Below are positions 1-10,471 of a stretch of 64,000 nt of DNA, in pieces. Within the stretch, counting starts at the first letter, position 1, and each line of letters opens with the position of its first letter. The notes under the pieces were generated by a model that was not told the origin of the DNA, searched no databases, and was given only the letters and a program-made list of their open reading frames with translations. The stretch is from NCBI GenBank assembly GCA_963751595.1, contig CAVVVC010000002.1, forward strand, positions 744,001 through 808,000. Reading direction: 5' to 3'. Source of the stretch: JAHEGP01 sp963751595 (GTDB taxonomy: Bacteria > Pseudomonadota > Gammaproteobacteria > Pseudomonadales > JAHEGP01). The translations under genes and the position numbers were made by a program.

Positions 1-213
1 TCTTTTCTGCCCATGTTCCAGGCGGTGGCGATTATGGTGACCAGTATCGTGACCGGATTCTTGTCACAACACTATGGTCTGCCTGTCACCCTGACCATTA
101 CCACCCTGGTGGGTACCTCGGTGGCTATCACCATCTTGCTGTTCGCGCGCAACAGTTATGACCGCGATTTCAAAAGTAAAGACCAGTACCGTGTTGCCGT
201 TGTCACCGACTGA
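1..213 (+). CDS. C-terminal end of a membrane transporter (partial)
   Basis: The reading frame is open from the first base and ends at a TGA at 211-213, so only the last 70 residues are present. Two hydrophobic helices are visible, separated by a short Gln-His-Tyr-Gly-Leu-Pro loop, followed by a charged cytoplasmic-looking tail (SYDRDFKSKDQ). That layout fits the end of a major-facilitator-type permease, but no diagnostic motif is inside the window, so the family and substrate cannot be named. The 290 bases that follow, up to the next gene, hold nothing I recognise. Confidence 0.55.
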   Translation, partial: SFLPMFQAVAIMVTSIVTGFLSQHYGLPVTLTITTLVGTSVAITILLFARNSYDRDFKSKDQYRVAVVTD

Positions 214-503
214 GCCGTATGCCAACAATGAAAAACCTGTGCAGCTGAAACGATCTCAAAGTACTCAGTGCGGTACTGGAGCATTGCAGCAACGGTGTAG
301 GCATAAGCTGATATCCGAAGAATAAGACCCCCAGGCCGCCGCATCCACGTGAATAAATTATGAGGCAGGTCATGGAAAGGGCAGGCATATTAGCTTTAAT
401 TCATATTATCTGACTACTGATCTTGCAAAGTGCAGAGGGCGATTGTTATATCGGGTTTGGCAGCTACCGGTTGTGGCGAACCCTTTTTTTTGAAATCAGA
501 CCT

Positions 504-1328
504 ATGCTACTTGTCACTGCGCCCATTCTTGGCCTCATCGTAGGCCTGGTTCTCGGCCTCACCGGCGCGGGGGGATCGATCTTTGCCGTGCCACTGTTGA
601 TGTGGGGGCTGGGTTGGAGCCTGCCCCAGGCAGTGCCGGTGGCTTTGATCGCGGTGTGCATCGCCGCCGGGTTCGGTACCGTTGTGGCCTGGGATACCCG
701 CATGGTGCGCTACCGCGCGGCATTGTTGATGGCGGCGGTTTCCTGGCTATTCGCGCCGCTGGGTTTGCGAGTCGCCGGCCAACTGCCGGCGATGTGGTTG
801 ACCCTGGCGTTTGCCGCGGTGCTGGTAGTCGTTGGGTTCAGGATGCTGCGCCAGGCGGCGGCAAATCCCCGGGATGCACAGATCGTTCGCGCCGATGTCA
901 ATCGTCACCTGGTGTGTCGCGATGCGGCTACCGGGCGCTTCGAATGGACCGCGGCGGCCTTCGCCGTTATATCCGCCATTGGCGCCGGCGCCGGTTTCCT
1001 CGCCGGCCTGTTGGGAGTGGGCGGCGGCTTCGTGATCGTGCCGGCCCTGCGTGCTAGCACCGACCTTGGCATGCATTCCGCCATTGCCACCTCGCTGATG
1101 GCGATTGCCCTGATCAGCGCCGGTACCGTCACCGCCGCGGCGCTGCAGGGTCATGTGATGCCCTGGCGGATAGCCCTACCCTTTGTCGGCGGTGCATTGG
1201 TCGGGATGCTGGCGGGGCGCCGCCTGGCGCAGCACATTGCCGGGCCCCGCTTGCAACAGGCTTTCGCGCTGGCCATGCTCGCAGTCGCGGCGGGTCTGGC
1301 TTTGCCCGCCCTCGGTTCACTCATCTGA
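504..1328 (+). CDS. TauE/SafE family sulfite/sulfonate exporter-like permease
   Basis: A 274-residue polytopic membrane protein of the TauE/SafE family, which moves sulfur oxyanions or organosulfonates across the inner membrane. Two glycine-rich half motifs typical of the family are visible: LGLTGAGGSIFAVPLL near the N-terminus and LAGLLGVGGGFVIVPAL in the middle, consistent with an internally duplicated transporter of about eight helices. The frame is open further upstream, but the ATG at 504 begins directly with the first hydrophobic helix (MLLVTAPILG) and is preferred to the GTG/TTG-type starts upstream. It ends 20 bases before a persulfide dioxygenase and is probably cotranscribed with it, suggesting export of sulfite or thiosulfate made during sulfide oxidation. 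The substrate is inferred from this context. Confidence 0.85.
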   Translation: MLLVTAPILGLIVGLVLGLTGAGGSIFAVPLLMWGLGWSLPQAVPVALIAVCIAAGFGTVVAWDTRMVRYRAALLMAAVSWLFAPLGLRVAGQLPAMWLTLAFAAVLVVVGFRMLRQAAANPRDAQIVRADVNRHLVCRDAATGRFEWTAAAFAVISAIGAGAGFLAGLLGVGGGFVIVPALRASTDLGMHSAIATSLMAIALISAGTVTAAALQGHVMPWRIALPFVGGALVGMLAGRRLAQHIAGPRLQQAFALAMLAVAAGLALPALGSLI

Positions 1329-1348
1329 AAATCCATCAGGAGTTGTCC

Positions 1349-2413
1349 ATGTTGCTATTTCGCCAATTATTCGACCCCACTTCTTCAACCTATACCTACC
1401 TGCTGGGCCATGACGGTGAGGCGCTGCTGATCGATCCGGTCTTTGAGCAATACCGCCGTGACGCGGCGCTGATCGAGGAGCTGGGCCTGCGCCTGGTCAT
1501 GACCCTGGAAACCCATGTTCATGCCGACCACATTACCGCGGCCTGGCTGCACCGGGAGCATGGCGGCAGTCGTATTGCGCTGGCACGGGCGGGCAATGCC
1601 GAGGGCGCCGACAGGCTTCTGGAGCACGGTGAATCAGTCAGCTTTGGCGGTCGCAGCTTGCAGGTAAGGGCGACCCCCGGCCATACCGACGGTTGTCTGA
1701 GCTACGTGCTGGACGATGAAACCATGGCCTTCACCGGTGACTGCCTGCTGATTCGAGGCTGTGGCCGCACCGATTTTCAGCAGGGGGACGCCGCGACCCT
1801 TTACCAGTCGGTACACACCCACCTGTTCACCTTGCCTGCAACCTGTCTACTTTACCCGGGGCATGACTACCGCGGTCTAACGGTCACCAGTGTGGCTGAG
1901 GAGCGACGCTACAATCCGCGTTTGGGGGGCGCCACCAGCGAATCGGATTTCGTCGGATATATGCAAAACCTGTCGCTTCCCCACCCGAAACAGATTGCCG
2001 CGGCGGTGCCGGCTAATCTGCGTTGTGGCAAGCCCGATGCAGAGGACCAACCCGGGCAACAGGACTGGGCAAATCTGGCGTATACCTTCGCGGGCATCTG
2101 GGAGATCGCGCCCCAGGCGTTTGAGGAAGTGGCCGGTCGGGTTCAGCTTGTCGATGTGCGGGAAGCCGCTGAGTTCAGCGGCCCGCTGGGTCATATTCAG
2201 GGGGCAAGGCTGATACCCATCGGTGAGCTGGAAGCGCGCCTGGGGGAACTTGAGCGCGACCAGCCTATCGTCACCGTGTGTCGATCCGGCGCCCGCTCGG
2301 CGCAAGCCACGGTGATACTGCAAAAGGCCGGCTTCGAAAGGGTCGCAAATCTGTCGGGGGGGATGTTGCGCTGGCGCGGAAGTGGCCACAGGGTGGAGGG
2401 CGGTAGCGACTGA
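1349..2413 (+). CDS. Persulfide dioxygenase (ETHE1-like) fused to a rhodanese domain
   Basis: A 354-residue two-domain enzyme. Residues 1-230 are a metallo-beta-lactamase fold with THVHADH at 55-61, His112, Asp131 and His172, the ligand pattern of ETHE1-type glutathione-persulfide (sulfur) dioxygenases, which oxidise persulfide to sulfite. Residues about 260-350 form a rhodanese domain with the active-site loop CRSGAR and Cys311 as the likely sulfur carrier. Start choice: AGGAG at 1338-1342 sits six bases before the ATG at 1349; an in-frame TTG six bases upstream abuts the ribosome site and is rejected. Together with the TauE permease upstream it makes a compact sulfur-detoxification unit. 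Natural fusions of this kind are known; the exact physiological donor is inferred. Confidence 0.9.
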   Translation: MLLFRQLFDPTSSTYTYLLGHDGEALLIDPVFEQYRRDAALIEELGLRLVMTLETHVHADHITAAWLHREHGGSRIALARAGNAEGADRLLEHGESVSFGGRSLQVRATPGHTDGCLSYVLDDETMAFTGDCLLIRGCGRTDFQQGDAATLYQSVHTHLFTLPATCLLYPGHDYRGLTVTSVAEERRYNPRLGGATSESDFVGYMQNLSLPHPKQIAAAVPANLRCGKPDAEDQPGQQDWANLAYTFAGIWEIAPQAFEEVAGRVQLVDVREAAEFSGPLGHIQGARLIPIGELEARLGELERDQPIVTVCRSGARSAQATVILQKAGFERVANLSGGMLRWRGSGHRVEGGSD

Positions 2414-2548
2414 CCCGGTGCCCGAGCGCCGGGGCGCGCGGCGAACGCTTCCCCGGGGTGGCAAAAATCACTACAATCCCTGCCACTGATAACAAACTGC
2501 ACTGCACCATGGACACGGGCAGCAGCAGGCGCAATGGCCGGTAATTCT

Positions 2549-3481
2549 ATGATTTCCATCAAGCAGCTCACTTACGCGCTGGCGGTTGAAAAAACCCTGC
2601 ACTTCAAAAAGGCCGCCGAGCTGAGCAATATCAGCCAGTCCGCATTGAGTACCGCTCTCAACGAGTTGGAAAAGCAGCTCGGCCTGCAAATCTTCGAGCG
2701 CGACAACAAAAAGGTTCTGATTACCCCGGTGGGCAAAGTGGTGCTGGAGCACGCGCGTGGTATTCTGCTGCAGGTCGACGAATTGCAGCACCTGGCCGAC
2801 AGCCAGCGGGCCCCATTGAGCTTTCCTATTACGGTGGGCGTGATCCCGACGATCTGCCCATACCTGCTGCCCCGGGTCATGCCCATTCTCAACCAGCGCT
2901 TTCCGGACACCCGGCTGAACGTTGTCGAGGATCAATCCCATGAACTGGTGGACATGGTCAAGCGGGGTGAGATCGACACGGCAATTCTGGCGCTACCTTA
3001 TCCCTGCGAAGGCCTGCTCAGCATCGAGTTCTGGCAGGAAGATTTTTACTGGGTGGCCCTCAAGGGCGACAAAAATACCGGGCGCAAGGAAATTGCCAGT
3101 GATGAACTGGACCAGTGCGACCTGATGCTGCTCAAGGAGGGGCACTGCCTCAAGGATCACGTGCTGGAAGCCTGCAAACTATCGGAGCAGGCGACCAAGC
3201 AGGGCATTGGCGCAACCAGCCTCAACACCCTGATCGAGATGGTGCTGGGTAAACTCGGCACCACCCTCATCCCGGAAATGGCACTGGACTCGCTGACCTC
3301 GCGCCACCGGGAGTTGGCGGCCGTGCATTTGAATGAGCCCGGCCCCCACCGGCGCATTGCCTATGTCATGCGGCCCAATTACACGCGGACCTCCAGCATC
3401 GAGGCCCTGATAGCCATTTGTAAGGAAGCCCTGGCAGGGTCCGCAGGTCATCATAAAAATCGAATGTCAACTTCGAGTTAA
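2549..3481 (+). CDS. oxyR: OxyR, LysR-type peroxide-sensing regulator
   Basis: A 310-residue LysR-type regulator. The N-terminal helix-turn-helix reads FKKAAELSNISQSALSTALN, followed by the linker helix and a two-lobed sensor domain. The peroxide-sensing pair is present: Cys200 in the GHCLKDH motif and Cys209 nine residues later, matching E. coli OxyR Cys199 and Cys208 when translation starts at the ATG at 2549. An ATG at 2534 would add five residues, and neither start has a strong ribosome site. It lies immediately upstream of katG on the same strand, a classic OxyR target, so it should activate katG when the cysteines form a disulfide. Position, length and both cysteines make the call firm. 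Confidence 0.93.
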   Translation: MISIKQLTYALAVEKTLHFKKAAELSNISQSALSTALNELEKQLGLQIFERDNKKVLITPVGKVVLEHARGILLQVDELQHLADSQRAPLSFPITVGVIPTICPYLLPRVMPILNQRFPDTRLNVVEDQSHELVDMVKRGEIDTAILALPYPCEGLLSIEFWQEDFYWVALKGDKNTGRKEIASDELDQCDLMLLKEGHCLKDHVLEACKLSEQATKQGIGATSLNTLIEMVLGKLGTTLIPEMALDSLTSRHRELAAVHLNEPGPHRRIAYVMRPNYTRTSSIEALIAICKEALAGSAGHHKNRMSTSS

Positions 3482-3496
3482 TGCCATGTACGCCGG

Positions 3497-3528
3497 CAGC
3501 AGCTGCTGGGTACACTGGTAAAGTGTAC
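3497..3528. promoter_or_regulatory. Paired palindromes between oxyR and katG
   Basis: Two perfect palindromes lie back to back in the short oxyR-katG gap: CAGCAGCTGCTG at 3497-3508, and GTACACT (3510-3516) facing AGTGTAC (3522-3528) across a five-base spacer. The second ends 31 bases before the katG ATG. It could be an operator, or an RNA hairpin in the katG leader. It does not obviously match the spaced OxyR half-site pattern. Confidence 0.45.
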
Positions 3529-3559
3529 GGAAATGCAACGTTTTGAGGAGGTTCACCCC

Positions 3560-5779
<2,220 letters not shown>

Positions 5780-5812
5780 GCGCTGAACTGACGGGGGATT
5801 TCCTCCCAAACC

Positions 5813-5848
5813 AAACGGCGACAGCACACTGTCGCCGTTTTCTTTTTC
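5813..5848 (+). terminator. Rho-independent terminator after katG
   Basis: A perfect 12-base stem (AAACGGCGACAG at 5813-5824 pairing with CTGTCGCCGTTT at 5829-5840) with a CACA loop, followed by a T-rich tail TCTTTTT. It ends the oxyR-katG unit. Confidence 0.93.
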
Positions 5849-5969
5849 CAAGAAGTCTCCGCTGCGGTCGTATGCTGCAGCGCGACGAGCGTTCTCTTGC
5901 CGAGCCCCACAGTTGTCGGGCATGCTACCGATATCGACTTTTCGGGTTGACCTGGTCACGGAGCCCAGT

Positions 5970-7928
5970 ATGTACGAACAGCACTCACACTCCCTGCTTA
6001 ACAGTATTCTCGACCAGCTCAAACCGGAAATTCGCAAGCGCGATCTGCGCCACTTCTATACCCGGCTGGGGGCTAATTTCTACGCGATACACAGCCTGTT
6101 CCATCGCCTCTACGGCGATCGCGAGGATTTTCAAAGCCAGTTGCTGCGCCTGGTGAGCGTGATGGCGACCCAATACATTCAGCGGGCCCCCGAGCTCAAG
6201 CAATTGGATATCGCCCGGGAGCATGATCACCACTGGTTCCTCAGTCAGCAGTGGGTCGGCATGGCACTGTATCTCGATGGGTTTGCCGGTGACCTTCCGG
6301 CACTGTCTGGTCGCTTGCCCTACCTGCAGGAGCTGGGCGTCAATCTCATCCATATAATGCCTATACTCGAATGTCCGCGGGGTGCCAGCGATGGCGGCTA
6401 TGCGGTGAATAATTTTCGCGATATCAATGCGCGGGCAGGTACCCTCGAAGACCTGCGCGGGTTAGGCGCTGAACTGCGGCGACGGGATATGCTGTTGACC
6501 CTTGATGTGGTCGTGAATCATACCTCAGACGAACACGAGTGGGCCCAGCGGGCCCGCAATGGCGAGCAGCAGTACCAGGACTACTACTACATTTTTGCCA
6601 ATCGCGACATACCTGATCTGTTCGAGCAGAGCATGCCGGAGGTGTTTCCAGAGACGGCGCCCGGCAGTTTCACCTTCGATCCCACTCTCAAGCAGTGGGT
6701 GATGACCGTATTCAATAATTACCAGTGGGATCTCAACTACACCAACCCTGCCGTGTTCATCGAGATGCTCGATATCATCCTGTTCTGGGCCAACCAGGGT
6801 GCCGACATTCTGCGCCTGGATGCGGTGGCTTTCCTGTGGAAGAAAATTGGCACCACCTGCCAGAACGAGCGCGAGGCACACCTGATCCTGCAGCTCTTCA
6901 AGGACTGCTGCCAGGTGTCGGCGCCGGGGGTGCTGTTTATCGCCGAGGCGATCGTCGCCCCGGTGGAGATCATCAAGTATTTCGGAGAGGATGCGGTGAT
7001 CGCCAAGGAGTGCGAGATAGCCTATAACGCGACATTTATGGCGCTGCTGTGGGATGGCGTTGCCACCCGTAATGCACGACTCCTCAACCAGGGTATCAGC
7101 AGTTTACCGGATAAACTGGATCGGGCCACGTGGCTCAACTACGTGCGCTGTCACGATGATATTGGCCTGGGGTTTGACGATACCGATATCGCTACCGTGG
7201 GTTACGATCCGAATGCGCACCGCCGCTTTATCGTCGACTACTACACTGGCGCCTGGGACGACTCAGGGGCGAGGGGCCAGGCCTTCGCCCGCAATCAACA
7301 CACCGGCGACGCCCGTATTTCGGGGACGCTGGCATCGCTGGTGGGGCTGGAACTTGCCCTGGAGCGGCAGGATGAGGCGCAGATACAAACCAGCATCAAC
7401 AAGATTTTGTTGTTGCACAGCCTGATTATGTCCTTTGGTGGTATACCCTTGCTCTATTACGGCGATGAACTGGGTACGCTGAATAATTATGCTTTTACGG
7501 ATGACCCGGGCAAGGCCCGGGACAATCGCTGGTTGCACCGGCCCTGGTATGACTGGCAGAGGGCCGAGCTTCGGCACCAGCGCGGCACTGTAGAACAGCG
7601 TCTATTTGATGGGCTCAAGAATCTGATAGCGGTGCGCAAATCCCTGCCCGTAATGGCGGATTTCAATAACAGGGAGCTGATCGATGTGGGCAACCCCCAC
7701 CTATTCGTCTTCGTTCGCAGTGACCCGGGTGTGCCGGCGGAGTCGGTTCTGGTGGTGGCCAACTTCAATGACTTGCCGGAACAGTTAAACCTGGCTGAAT
7801 TGCGCAATCGGGGCCGCTTTCTTGTCGGCGAGCTACGTGATGCGGTAACCGGTGGCCTGCCAGAGCAATTCAGTGACCAGGTCATCATCCCGGCCAGCGG
7901 TTTCTACTGGCTGGTATGTCATTCATGA
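5970..7928 (+). CDS. Amylosucrase (GH13 subfamily 4)
   Basis: A 652-residue glycoside hydrolase family 13 enzyme. Amylosucrase splits sucrose and transfers glucose onto an alpha-1,4-glucan, releasing fructose. The N-terminal 90 residues are the helical domain typical of amylosucrases. The catalytic triad is in place: Asp284 in RLDAVAF (nucleophile), Glu326 in IAEAIV (acid/base) and His395-Asp396 in CHDD, within a few residues of the Neisseria polysaccharea numbering (286, 328, 393). Start: GGAG at 5960-5963 lies six bases before the ATG at 5970; an upstream in-frame ATG at 5913 lacks a ribosome site. No sucrose transporter, phosphorylase or glycogen gene adjoins it, so the sucrose may be made internally. 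A related GH13 activity such as sucrose hydrolase or trehalose synthase is less likely. Confidence 0.88.
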   Translation: MYEQHSHSLLNSILDQLKPEIRKRDLRHFYTRLGANFYAIHSLFHRLYGDREDFQSQLLRLVSVMATQYIQRAPELKQLDIAREHDHHWFLSQQWVGMALYLDGFAGDLPALSGRLPYLQELGVNLIHIMPILECPRGASDGGYAVNNFRDINARAGTLEDLRGLGAELRRRDMLLTLDVVVNHTSDEHEWAQRARNGEQQYQDYYYIFANRDIPDLFEQSMPEVFPETAPGSFTFDPTLKQWVMTVFNNYQWDLNYTNPAVFIEMLDIILFWANQGADILRLDAVAFLWKKIGTTCQNEREAHLILQLFKDCCQVSAPGVLFIAEAIVAPVEIIKYFGEDAVIAKECEIAYNATFMALLWDGVATRNARLLNQGISSLPDKLDRATWLNYVRCHDDIGLGFDDTDIATVGYDPNAHRRFIVDYYTGAWDDSGARGQAFARNQHTGDARISGTLASLVGLELALERQDEAQIQTSINKILLLHSLIMSFGGIPLLYYGDELGTLNNYAFTDDPGKARDNRWLHRPWYDWQRAELRHQRGTVEQRLFDGLKNLIAVRKSLPVMADFNNRELIDVGNPHLFVFVRSDPGVPAESVLVVANFNDLPEQLNLAELRNRGRFLVGELRDAVTGGLPEQFSDQVIIPASGFYWLVCHS

Positions 7929-8002
7929 ATGCGCCATTTGCGCCGTGGAGGGCAGACATCGGTAACGGCTAGGTTCGAACCCATGGCCCGTCGTCCGGTG
8001 CC

Positions 8003-8098
8003 ATGGGCGCGGACGTGTTCATCAATATTGTCTGCCTGGCCTTTGCCGCCATCATCGGGTCCTATTTGTGGTGTCATCGCAGGGCGCTTTGCCACTAG
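8003..8098 (+). CDS. Possible 31-residue single-helix membrane protein
   Basis: A short frame, ATG at 8003 to TAG at 8096-8098, encodes a peptide with one clear hydrophobic helix (FINIVCLAFAAIIGSYLW) flanked by a short acidic N-terminus and a basic CHRRALCH tail. It sits in the convergent gap between the amylosucrase and LamG genes. No strong ribosome site is seen. Small membrane proteins of this form exist, but chance is a real alternative. Confidence 0.22.
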   Translation: MGADVFINIVCLAFAAIIGSYLWCHRRALCH

Positions 8099-8145
8099 AC
8101 CTCACGCCCGAAGACCCCCAAGTTTTCGCCCAATCCCCCCGGCGA

Positions 8146-10305
8146 TTATTGCACTGCCAGCGTGAGCACAGGGGATGGGTCACTGCGTCGTCCCGAGGTG
8201 TCCACGGTGAACATGTTCAGTTGGTAGGTATCGGGGGGTAAATCCGGAATGGCGAAGCGGGTCGCCCGCGGGTCATTGACCCGGAACAGAGTGGGGCTGG
8301 CACCACTGGCGGGGGTAGCCACGATTTCATAACGGGCGATTTCTGACGCGGGCAGGGAGGCGCCGGACAATCTTTCATCCGGCACCGTCCAGTTCAACTC
8401 CGCCACATTGCCGGAGTTCCGCACCAGTACCAGCGTCGATTCGGAACCACCCCCCACAGAGCCACCGGAATCGGGGTTTGAGCCCCCGTCGGCTGTCTCG
8501 ATGCTGCTACCGGTACCTGCGGGGCCGGCGGCAAAGTTCTGCTTGACCTCGCCACTGCCCAGGGCCCTGTTATAAATGGCTACCAGCTTGATGTGGCCGG
8601 CGAAGGGTCGATTGCCGGTTGCCTCGTTGCCGATGGTCAGCAGATGATTGAGGTACCAGTTCCCATAGGAGCCTCCGCGCGCAACCTGGGTCGACTGCAA
8701 CACGCCGTCGATATAGAGGCGCTCGGTAGAGCCGTCGAAAGTGTGGACGAGATGCGTCATCCGGGTACGCAGCGGGCTGTTGGTGGTAATCAGGTGGGGT
8801 TTGTCGATGTTTTTGCCGGTGTGGCGAAGGCGAACATGGATATTGCCCGCTTCCTGGCCCAGCAGGTAATTACGCTGGTAGGGGTCTTTCGCGATCGCTA
8901 TCAGCCGGGTTGGCCCGCGCTGGTTGATATTCGACGGCTGCACCCAGGCCTCGAAGCTGCTGCTGTTGCTGGCCCGCAGGGCGTTGATGACCTTATCGGC
9001 AGGCCCGCTGGTGCCGACCCGCCCCCCGCTCATGATGATACCGTTGCCGGTTTTGCTCCAGCTTACGGCACCATAGAGCTTGAGGTTCATCGGGCTGCCG
9101 GACCCGGATTGGTCAGCCGCGATGCTGCCGCTACCTTCGTTGAACGGATACAAGGCGACCAGGCCGGCGTTTGTGCGAGTCGCGGCATTGGCCAGGGTGG
9201 TGTAATCGATGGCGGCACTCTCGGAACTGTTTCCCGCATCATCATAGGCCTTGACCGAGTAACGGTACCGGGTGTCAGGGCTGGGTGCGACATCCACGTA
9301 ACGGGTGTCGCTGGTCTCCCCAATCCGGGTGCCGTCGCGGTAGACCCAGTATCCTGCCACACCGATATCGTCCTGGGCGGGGGTCCATTCCAGGGCGACG
9401 CCAGTAGCGGAGCCGCTGCTTTGGGCGTAGAGGCCGCCGGGCATGCTCGGGGGGCTGGAATCGGCTATCACTGAAGAGCTCGATCCAGCCGTGTAATTCT
9501 GTGTGATTTCGGCGGGTATCAGGGCGCGGTTGTAAACAGCCACCATTTCAATGGTGCCCGCATAGGGACGATCGTTGGTGGCCTCGTTACCAATGCTGAA
9601 AAAATGATTACCGTACCAATTGCTGTAATCACCGCTAAGCGCCACTTTTTTCGACTGCAGGACACCGTTGATGTAGAGCCTTTCCACATTGCCGTCGTAG
9701 GTGTGCACAATATGGGTGGATCTGGTGGTCAGTGGTTGGTGAGTTGTAATGAGGTGGGGTTTGTCTTCGTTCTTACCGGTGTGGCGCAAGCGCAGGTGGA
9801 GGTTTTTTCCCTCCTGGCCGAGGAGATAGTTGCGCTGATAGGGGTTCTTGGCAAGCGCGATCAGCCTGCTGGGGCCACCCTGGTTGGTGTTGGATGGCTT
9901 GACCCAGGCCTCGAAGGTACTGCTGTTGCTAGCGCGCAGCGCATTGATGAGTTTGGTCGCGGCACTGCTGGTGCCGACCCTGCCGCCGTTGAGTAAAACC
10001 CCGGTACCGGAGTTGTTCCAGCTGACGGCGCCATAGAGGGTGAGATTCATAGGCTGACCGTAACCGGATCGGTCACCCACGGTCTTCCCGCTACCTTCAT
10101 CAAAAGGGTAATAGGCAATCAGCCCCTCAGCGGCACGGGCCGGGTCTACCTGGGCATTGGCGACGGCGCCACCGAGTGTGAGCAGCAACAACAGGCCGCC
10201 GCCTATCAAGCTGGCCAGGCGGCGGATGGTGGGGTTGCGGGGTAGAAAGCGGGGGAATGTCGGGTAGAGGTGTCCACTGCTGTGGACACCGGTAAAGCAT
10301 GGCAT
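8146..10305 (-). CDS. Exported protein with two LamG domains and fibronectin-type linkers
   Basis: A 719-residue exported protein. A basic stretch of about 30 residues precedes a hydrophobic core ending at ANAQ (about residue 51), a long signal peptide or membrane anchor. Then come a LamG/concanavalin-like domain (about 60-275), a fibronectin type III domain (about 290-375), a second LamG domain (about 385-595) highly similar to the first, a Gly/Ser-rich linker, and a final FN3-like domain. Such proteins usually bind glycans or other surface ligands; no catalytic motif is visible. Start: CGGAG lies six bases before the ATG at 10305; an in-frame TTG ten codons upstream would overlap that ribosome site and is rejected. 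It is the last of three minus-strand genes and has a homopolymer tract upstream. Confidence 0.8.
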   Translation of the reverse strand: MPCFTGVHSSGHLYPTFPRFLPRNPTIRRLASLIGGGLLLLLTLGGAVANAQVDPARAAEGLIAYYPFDEGSGKTVGDRSGYGQPMNLTLYGAVSWNNSGTGVLLNGGRVGTSSAATKLINALRASNSSTFEAWVKPSNTNQGGPSRLIALAKNPYQRNYLLGQEGKNLHLRLRHTGKNEDKPHLITTHQPLTTRSTHIVHTYDGNVERLYINGVLQSKKVALSGDYSNWYGNHFFSIGNEATNDRPYAGTIEMVAVYNRALIPAEITQNYTAGSSSSVIADSSPPSMPGGLYAQSSGSATGVALEWTPAQDDIGVAGYWVYRDGTRIGETSDTRYVDVAPSPDTRYRYSVKAYDDAGNSSESAAIDYTTLANAATRTNAGLVALYPFNEGSGSIAADQSGSGSPMNLKLYGAVSWSKTGNGIIMSGGRVGTSGPADKVINALRASNSSSFEAWVQPSNINQRGPTRLIAIAKDPYQRNYLLGQEAGNIHVRLRHTGKNIDKPHLITTNSPLRTRMTHLVHTFDGSTERLYIDGVLQSTQVARGGSYGNWYLNHLLTIGNEATGNRPFAGHIKLVAIYNRALGSGEVKQNFAAGPAGTGSSIETADGGSNPDSGGSVGGGSESTLVLVRNSGNVAELNWTVPDERLSGASLPASEIARYEIVATPASGASPTLFRVNDPRATRFAIPDLPPDTYQLNMFTVDTSGRRSDPSPVLTLAVQ

Positions 10306-10428
10306 GTAGATCTCCGGATTAATGGACTTTTTCAAGGTGCGAAAATGCTGCAGCGGGAATGGTTTGCTGACTGGGATGGCGTGATTCTATTCGATGGGCG
10401 CTGATGACGCCAGTCGTTTCCCCGACAA

Positions 10429-10438
10429 CCCCCCCCCC
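10429..10438. repeat. Ten-base C/G homopolymer upstream of the LamG gene
   Basis: Ten consecutive C on the plus strand (G10 for the LamG gene) lie 123 bases upstream of the LamG start and 33 bases after the tail-sheath stop. Tracts of this length are prone to slipped-strand changes in length. Its place upstream of a surface-protein gene makes phase-variable expression possible; this is inference. Confidence 0.6.
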
Positions 10439-10471
10439 AAGGGCAGCTTGCTACGGTTGCTTATCTGCTGA

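Noticed and set aside
7970..7982. T-arm-like GGTTCGAACCC suggesting a tRNA
   Set aside because: No acceptor stem, anticodon arm or CCA-compatible end could be assembled around it.
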